A stretch of DNA of 64,000 nucleotides from positions 111,355 through 175,354 of the forward strand of contig CANRIL010000001.1 in the NCBI GenBank assembly GCA_947630625.1, written 5' to 3'. The notes under the pieces were generated by a model. That model was not told the DNA's origin, did not search any database, and saw only the letters and a program-made list of their open reading frames with translations. The stretch is from an uncultured Clostridia bacterium (lineage in GTDB: Bacteria > Bacillota > Clostridia > Oscillospirales > CAG-272). Shown here in pieces: positions 58,355 to 64,000 of this stretch; the stretch's first letter is position 1; each line of letters starts with the position of its first letter. Both the position numbers and the translations under genes were made by a program.

Positions 58355-59590
58355 TTATTTTGCCGCAGCGGCACGTCCTGCGGCGCGGCCTGTTGAAAAT
58401 GCTATCTGTAAATTATATCCGCCGGTGTACGCGTCAACGTCGATGACCTCGCCGCAGAAATATAGCCCCTTTATGCGCTTTGATTCCATCGTCTTCGGCG
58501 TGAGCTCCTTCGTATCGACGCCGCCGGAGGTGATGATCGCTTCCTCTATCGGGCGTTTGCCGTCTATCGGTATCGTGAATCCCTTAAGTGCCAGAAGCAG
58601 CGAACGCCGCTTTGCCCGCGTCAGCGTCCCGCATTTTTCGTGCGGCTCGATCCCGGCGGCGCGGATCATATGCGGTATCATTGCCTGAGGCAAAAGGTCG
58701 CCGCATGCGTTTATCATATCGCGCGCGGAATACTTTTCAAAATCGGAGATCAGCCGCGCGTCGAGCGTTTTTTCGTCGAGCGCCGGCTTCATATCTATTT
58801 TCGCTGTATAACGTTTGCCGTCCTCCATGTGCGCAGACGCCGACAGCACGAGAGGCCCCGTGATGCCGAAATGCGCGAACAACAGCTCTCCCATCTCGGA
58901 AAATACGGTTTTGCCCGACGCGTCGTCAATTACATCGAGCCTCACATTTTTGAGTGTCAGCCCGGAAAGCGACGCGCACGGTCCCCCCGCCTCGAGCGGG
59001 ACGAGGGACGGGCTTGTCTTTGTCACATTTAATCCGAGCTCACGGGCGATCCGGTAGCCGTCTCCGTCGGAGCCTGTCGCCGGATATGAAAGTCCGCCTG
59101 TCGCGATTATAACACGGTCAAAGTCATATTTTTTTTCGTCCTGAGCAATCACGCCGGTGACAACTCCGCCGTCCGCCGTCACTCCCCTGACGCGGCAGTG
59201 CGTGATATGCACGCCTCCGCGGACGCAGTAAGCGCGAAGCGCGTCAACTATGTCATACGCCTTATCGGATACGGGGAAAACGCGCCTCCCGCGTTCGGTC
59301 TTGAGCGGGACGCCGAGAGATTCAAAAAACGCCATCGTGTCGGTGGGCGAAAACGACGAGAGCGCCGCATATAAAAAGCGCGGATTTCTTGGCACATGGA
59401 GCAGGAATTCGTTCACGTCGCATTCGTTTGTTAGATTGCATCTTCCCTTGCCTGTTATCGCGAGCTTTCTCCCGACGCGCTCATTGCGTTCGAAAAGCGT
59501 CACGTCGGCGCCAATTTCGGCAGCCGTTCCCGCCGCCATCATCCCGGAGGCGCCCGCGCCTATGACGGCGACGCGGACACGTTCAGACAT
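58355..59590 (-). CDS. HI0933/BaiN-like NAD(P)/FAD-dependent oxidoreductase
   Basis: VAVIGAGASGMMAAGTAAEIGADVTLFERNERVGRKLAITGKGRCNLTNECD; start at MSERVRV. Confidence 0.92.
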   Translation of the reverse strand: MSERVRVAVIGAGASGMMAAGTAAEIGADVTLFERNERVGRKLAITGKGRCNLTNECDVNEFLLHVPRNPRFLYAALSSFSPTDTMAFFESLGVPLKTERGRRVFPVSDKAYDIVDALRAYCVRGGVHITHCRVRGVTADGGVVTGVIAQDEKKYDFDRVIIATGGLSYPATGSDGDGYRIARELGLNVTKTSPSLVPLEAGGPCASLSGLTLKNVRLDVIDDASGKTVFSEMGELLFAHFGITGPLVLSASAHMEDGKRYTAKIDMKPALDEKTLDARLISDFEKYSARDMINACGDLLPQAMIPHMIRAAGIEPHEKCGTLTRAKRRSLLLALKGFTIPIDGKRPIEEAIITSGGVDTKELTPKTMESKRIKGLYFCGEVIDVDAYTGGYNLQIAFSTGRAAGRAAAAK

Positions 59591-60452
59591 TGTCCGTTTC
59601 CTTATTGTAGATCTCGTATTCGTCCCAGACGCTTTCAAGCTTTGCAAACGTCTCCGCCAGCTCGTCCTTTTTCTTGCGGCTGATGCCGACGATGAGAGCG
59701 TTTATGAGCGAGAGCGGCGCGACGAGCGAATCTACGAACGACGCCATATCGCTCTTTGCGAAAAGGAGCCTGTCCGAGAGCCCGACGATCGGAGAACCCA
59801 TGCCGTCAGTTATGCCGATTATCTCAGCGCCGTGATTCTTCGCAAATGAAACGCCCTTTACGATGCGTTTTGAATACCTTGGGAACGTGATCGCGATCAG
59901 AACGTCGCCCTCCCCGATGCGGAGCAGCTGTTCGAGCACCGTGCTTTCGGAAGATGAATCGACGTGCACGACTTTGTCAAATACGAGCGTCAGATTGTGA
60001 GAGAGCATATCGGCAAGCATCGACGACGTTCCGGCGCCCGCGATATAGATTTTTCTCGCGCCGACGATCGTGTCAAGCGTTTTGTCGAAATCCTCCGTCT
60101 TGTTGCACTCGATCGTTGATTTGATGCGCGCCATGTCAGCCGAAAGCGTGCGCTCAAGCACATCGTCGTCCCCGATCATCTCATCCGTCATTTCGATCCG
60201 CTGTACGGATGTGAGCATTGAGCGGACAGATTCGCGGAGCGCGTACAAGAATTCGGGGTACCCTTCAAACCCGAGCTCGCTCGCGAAACGGACGACAGTC
60301 GATTCCGAAACTCCGGCAGCTTCGCCGAGCTTTGACGCGGTCATGTACGCGGCCTTTTCATAATGGAGCAGTATGTACTCGGAAATGCGCTTCTGTCCCT
60401 TCGACATACTTCCCATTCCGGCCCTGATCAAGCTAAGAATATTATTATTCAT
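59583..60452 (-). CDS. MurR/RpiR-family transcriptional regulator
   Basis: N-terminal RpiR HTH (GVSESTVVRFASELGFEGYPEF) and SIS domain. Confidence 0.92.
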   Translation of the reverse strand: MNNNILSLIRAGMGSMSKGQKRISEYILLHYEKAAYMTASKLGEAAGVSESTVVRFASELGFEGYPEFLYALRESVRSMLTSVQRIEMTDEMIGDDDVLERTLSADMARIKSTIECNKTEDFDKTLDTIVGARKIYIAGAGTSSMLADMLSHNLTLVFDKVVHVDSSSESTVLEQLLRIGEGDVLIAITFPRYSKRIVKGVSFAKNHGAEIIGITDGMGSPIVGLSDRLLFAKSDMASFVDSLVAPLSLINALIVGISRKKKDELAETFAKLESVWDEYEIYNKETDNV

Positions 60453-60673
60453 CGAAAATCACCTCTGGCTTATTCCCTTTCGGGAATAAGCAAAAGTCCA
60501 TACGCATTTTATTATAGATTGCTTCGTCATAAATGTCAAGTATATTTGCGTCACAAAGTTAAACTATTTATATTATAAATCAAGTGAAATCGCCGATATA
60601 AGGCCGTCGCAGGCGAAAGACATGCCGGGTTGGCGCTGTTTTTTGCCGTAATTTTAAATGAAGCTTATAGGTA

Positions 60674-60702
60674 TTGATTTTTTCTCTTTCACGTGGTATA
60701 AT
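60674..60702 (+). promoter_or_regulatory. promoter of SRP RNA
   Basis: TTGATT 60674-60679, 17-bp spacer, TATAAT 60697-60702. Confidence 0.8.
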
Positions 60703-60710
60703 AGCGCATA

Positions 60711-61015
60711 GGGTCGTGTTGTAAGGCCATACGAACCGGGGAGCCAGCGGTGCCTTGTACCTGAAATCCGCTATATGCAGGGGCAGATTCCCGGGAGTGA
60801 GGGATATTTCCGTGCGGCTTGCGCCGTGTGGAGCCGTGTTGAAGGATGGGTCCCGCGCAATCGAAGGCTGTGAACCATGTCAGGTGGGGAACCAAGCAGC
60901 ATTAAGCAGTTTTTTCGATGTGCCGCGGGCGCGCCTCTCCCGAGCGGCTTGCACTGTTAACACGCATGCGGGTATTTCGAACCTCGGGTGTATGGTCTTA
61001 CAAAGCGACCCTTTT
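60711..61015 (+). ncRNA. ffs: signal recognition particle RNA (large, Alu-domain-containing type)
   Basis: terminal helix gggtcg..ttgtaaggccatac / gtatggtcttacaa..cgaccc, S-domain motif gtcaggtggggaaccaagcagcattaagcag, followed by T-rich terminator; upstream of dnaX. Confidence 0.9.
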
Positions 61016-61042
61016 ATTTTTTTAACGGAGGTCACAGAAAAG

Positions 61043-62662
61043 ATGTATCTCGCGCTGTACCGCAAGTATAGGTCGGTCAATTTTGACGATGTGTGCGGGC
61101 AAACCCACGTTACCTCGACTTTGAAATACGAGGTCGAGCATGGCATGATATCGCATGCGTATCTTTTCTCAGGCCCCAGAGGAACCGGAAAGACTTCGTG
61201 CGCAAAAATTCTTTCCCGCGCCGTCAACTGCGAGCATCCCGTGAACGGCAATCCGTGCAACGTCTGCCCTTCGTGCAGAAGCATTCTCGCAGGTTCTGCC
61301 GTCGATGTCGTTGAAATGGATGCCGCGAGCAACAACGGCGTCGACAACATCCGCGACATCCGCGACGAGGTGATATATACGCCCGCCGAGCTGCGGTACC
61401 GCGTCTACATCGTCGACGAGGTGCATATGCTCTCCGCCTCCGCGTTCAACGCGCTGCTTAAAACGCTTGAGGAGCCGCCGGCGCATGTGATCTTCATCCT
61501 TGCGACAACCGAGCTTTATAAGCTGCCGGAAACAGTGATCTCCCGCTGCCAGCGCTTTGATTTTCACCGCCTGACCGTCCCCGTCATCTCCGAACGGCTG
61601 AAAAAAATCGTCGAGGCGGAGGGACTGACGGCGACGCGCGGCGCGCTCGATGAGCTTGCCCGCATTTCAAACGGCGGCATGCGTGACGCGATATCGAATC
61701 TTGAGCTCTGTGCGGGGCGGCACACTGAAATAAATGAAGCGCTCGTCTCGGACGTGTTCGGCAAGCTCGGATATGAGCAGGTCGCCGCCGCCGCGCGCGC
61801 GGTTTCGACAAAGGATTACGACGCTGTCTTTTCGATAATCAACGAGCTGTCCGCCGCCGGGCGCGACATAGGCGTATTTTGGGATGAGCTGTCGTCATTT
61901 TACCGGGATATGCTCATAATGAAGACGACAAAGTCGCCGGACAGGTATCTCGATATATCCGAAACTTCCATGGAAACGCTGAAAAAGACAGCTTCCCTCT
62001 TCTCCGTCGCCGACCTTTTATATCAGTGCAGGCTGATCGACGACGCCGCCGCGGACATCGCGAAAAAGACGGGCTCAAAGCGCCTCTCGGCAGAGCTCGC
62101 GCTCGTCAGGATGTGCGACCCGTCGCTCTCCCTCGAACCTGATGCGCTGCTTTCGCGAATGGCGCAGCTCGAGGACAGGCTCGCCCTTCTCTCCGCCGGG
62201 AAAGCCCCAGCGCAGCCAGTACAATTAGAACAGACCGCCGAAGAAAAGAACAGCATGCCCGAAAACAGCTACCCGTCGAATAATAAAAAAGACGGAGCAA
62301 GCGTTCAGGTCGGAAAAGACGGTCAGCCGAAAGCTGCCGTCAACACGGGTGCGGAACCTGAGCCCCAAGCGCCGAAAGCGCGCGAACCGATCCCTTATTT
62401 CAGCGACCTGATCTCGCGCGCCGCCGAGCGAAACAGCTTTATCGAGGGCTTCCGCCAGTTCATCAGCGGATGGAGAGTACCCGGCGGATTTTTGATCGAA
62501 TGCGACAATCCCTTCACCGCGAAGGTCTGCACCGACAACAAGCCGATGCTGACGGAGCTATTCACAATATTTGAAGGGCGGCTCGTCAGCGAGGACGAGA
62601 TAACGATAACGGTAAAATCGGGCGGCGGGCATCACACGCCGGTCAGCCTTGACACTTTTTAA
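61043..62662 (+). CDS. dnaX: DNA polymerase III subunit gamma/tau
   Basis: MYLALYRKYRSVNFDDVCGQTHVTSTL; GPRGTGKTSCAKILSRAVNC; track start 60755 reads through the SRP RNA. Confidence 0.95.
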   Translation: MYLALYRKYRSVNFDDVCGQTHVTSTLKYEVEHGMISHAYLFSGPRGTGKTSCAKILSRAVNCEHPVNGNPCNVCPSCRSILAGSAVDVVEMDAASNNGVDNIRDIRDEVIYTPAELRYRVYIVDEVHMLSASAFNALLKTLEEPPAHVIFILATTELYKLPETVISRCQRFDFHRLTVPVISERLKKIVEAEGLTATRGALDELARISNGGMRDAISNLELCAGRHTEINEALVSDVFGKLGYEQVAAAARAVSTKDYDAVFSIINELSAAGRDIGVFWDELSSFYRDMLIMKTTKSPDRYLDISETSMETLKKTASLFSVADLLYQCRLIDDAAADIAKKTGSKRLSAELALVRMCDPSLSLEPDALLSRMAQLEDRLALLSAGKAPAQPVQLEQTAEEKNSMPENSYPSNNKKDGASVQVGKDGQPKAAVNTGAEPEPQAPKAREPIPYFSDLISRAAERNSFIEGFRQFISGWRVPGGFLIECDNPFTAKVCTDNKPMLTELFTIFEGRLVSEDEITITVKSGGGHHTPVSLDTF

Positions 62663-62689
62663 AATATAATTAATGAAAGGCGAGAAAGC

Positions 62690-63037
62690 ATGAAAGCCAG
62701 AATACCGAAAGCAGGCGGCGGAGCCGCCAATATGGATCAGATGATCCGTCAGGCGCACAAGATGCAGGAACAGATGGAGGCGCTTCAGGCTGACCTTGAC
62801 GCGCGCGAATACGAAATTTCCGCGGGCGGCGGCATGGTCAAGCTGAAGATCAACGGTCAGAAGACGATCACGTCTCTTGAAATCTCCCCTGAGATCGTCG
62901 ACCCCGACGATGTTGAGACGCTTTCAGACATAATCACCGCAGCCGTCAATCAGGCGATAAAGCAGGTCGAGGACACGAACGCGCAGGAGATGCAGAAGAT
63001 CACCGGCGGAATCGGGCTCCCCGGCGGGATATTCTAA
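62690..63037 (+). CDS. YbaB/EbfC nucleoid-associated protein
   Basis: MIRQAHKMQEQMEALQADLDAREYEISAGGGMVKLKINGQKTITSLEI. Confidence 0.94.
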   Translation: MKARIPKAGGGAANMDQMIRQAHKMQEQMEALQADLDAREYEISAGGGMVKLKINGQKTITSLEISPEIVDPDDVETLSDIITAAVNQAIKQVEDTNAQEMQKITGGIGLPGGIF

Positions 63038-63040
63038 GAG

Positions 63041-63640
63041 ATGTCTTCATATATTGAGCCGATCGAGCTGCTTGCGGAGCAGTTCCGCCGCCTCCCCGGA
63101 GTCGGCAAAAAATCAGCCGTCCGGATGGCGTTCTCCGTGCTTGAGATGTCCGTTGACGACGCGAAGGCATTTTCAGACGCGATAATGAACGCCAAGACGA
63201 GCGTTCACTTATGCCCTGTATGCGGCAACATGACGGACGGCGATATCTGTTCGGTATGCAGCGATGAAAGCCGCGACAGGACTGTGATCTGCGTCGTCGA
63301 GAATTCGCGGGACGTTATCGCGCTTGAGCGCGTCCGTGAATATAACGGGCTTTATCACGTGCTCGGCGGCGTCATTTCCCCGCTTGCTGGGATCGCGCCG
63401 TCTGACCTCAATGTGGAGACGCTGCTCACCCGCGTTGCAGGCGGCGAGGTCAAGGAGGTAATAATCGCGACAAATCCGAACGTTGAGGGCGAAACGACGG
63501 CGATGTACATATCAAAGCTTCTCTCCCCGCTCGGCGTCAAAACGTCGCGCCTCGCATACGGCATACCTGTCGGCGGCGATCTTGAATACGCCGACGAGGT
63601 GACGCTGAACCGCGCGATCGAAGGCAGACGGGAAATTTGA
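63041..63640 (+). CDS. recR: recombination protein RecR
   Basis: LPGVGKKSAVRMAF; CPVCGNMTDGDICSVCSDESRD zinc finger; Toprim VLGGVISPL. Confidence 0.95.
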   Translation: MSSYIEPIELLAEQFRRLPGVGKKSAVRMAFSVLEMSVDDAKAFSDAIMNAKTSVHLCPVCGNMTDGDICSVCSDESRDRTVICVVENSRDVIALERVREYNGLYHVLGGVISPLAGIAPSDLNVETLLTRVAGGEVKEVIIATNPNVEGETTAMYISKLLSPLGVKTSRLAYGIPVGGDLEYADEVTLNRAIEGRREI

Positions 63641-63659
63641 TCATAATCAAAAAGAGAAT

Positions 63660-63705
63660 ATCGCGGAGAGAAAACTTTTCGGCAGTTTCTCCCCGCGATT
63701 TTTTA
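63660..63705 (+). terminator. terminator of dnaX-recR operon
   Basis: ATCGCGG...CCGCGATttttt. Confidence 0.75.
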
Positions 63706-63810
63706 TAATTTGCGTTTTTTATCAATTTTTCGACATTTAAGGTTGCGTTTTCGCAATAATGCGTTACATTATTTATAAGGAGAGTTATATAAACAAGAAA
63801 GGAGAAGGTC

Positions 63811-64000
63811 ATGGAAGACAGCGGCATTATTGAATTGTTTTTTGATCGCGATGAGCAGGCGATCTCAAGGTCGATTGAGAAATACGGCTCATATCTTCAT
63901 ACGATAGCCAAAAACATACTCGGCAGCAAAGAAGACGCAGAAGAGTGCGTCAACGAGACGTGGCTTGCCGCATGGAACAATATTCCGCCCGAAAGACCCG
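63811..64000 (+). CDS. RNA polymerase sigma factor (sigma-70/ECF-like), truncated by window end
   Basis: MEDSGIIELFFDRDEQAISRSIEKYGSYLHTIAKNILGSKEDAEECVNETWLAAWNNIPPERP; RBS aaaggagaaggtc. Confidence 0.85.
   Translation, partial: MEDSGIIELFFDRDEQAISRSIEKYGSYLHTIAKNILGSKEDAEECVNETWLAAWNNIPPERP

Noticed and set aside
60755-61042. N-terminal extension of the dnaX ORF
   Set aside because: Corresponds to the SRP RNA; the true dnaX start is ATG 61043 with its own RBS

Overview
64-kb chromosomal segment of a spore-forming, Gram-positive Clostridia-type bacterium. Housekeeping synteny blocks include ffs-dnaX-ebfC-recR, ispH/rpsA fusion-plsC-cmk, nif3-trmK, and galM-galE-nucleotidyltransferase-folD-lgt. 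Accessory content: (i) a compact, visibly AT-richer cassette-like island between tRNA-Leu and a multi-hairpin IS200-like element (about 1.6-6.6 kb), with a methyltransferase, an AAC(6')-like acetyltransferase, a truncated acetyltransferase, two Nudix hydrolases and a P-loop kinase; (ii) a Bce-type two-component/ABC module followed by a lipoprotein and an internally duplicated ABC-2 permease with its ATPase; (iii) a BlaI-type repressor coupled to a nuclease-fold-like protein; (iv) a 2420-aa cyclic beta-1,2-glucan synthase-like protein. The main non-coding observations are: an about 400-bp tandem hairpin array with compensatory base changes between prfB and a GH127 gene (48.4-48.8 kb); repeats of the tRNA-Leu 5' end plus a 14-nt perfect inverted copy in its leader (1.33-1.45 kb); a leader that may sequester the RBS of an ECF transporter gene (27.66 kb); and a 25-bp long inverted repeat after the Bce module (13.41-13.52 kb). 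All assignments were made by reading the sequence; no database search was run.
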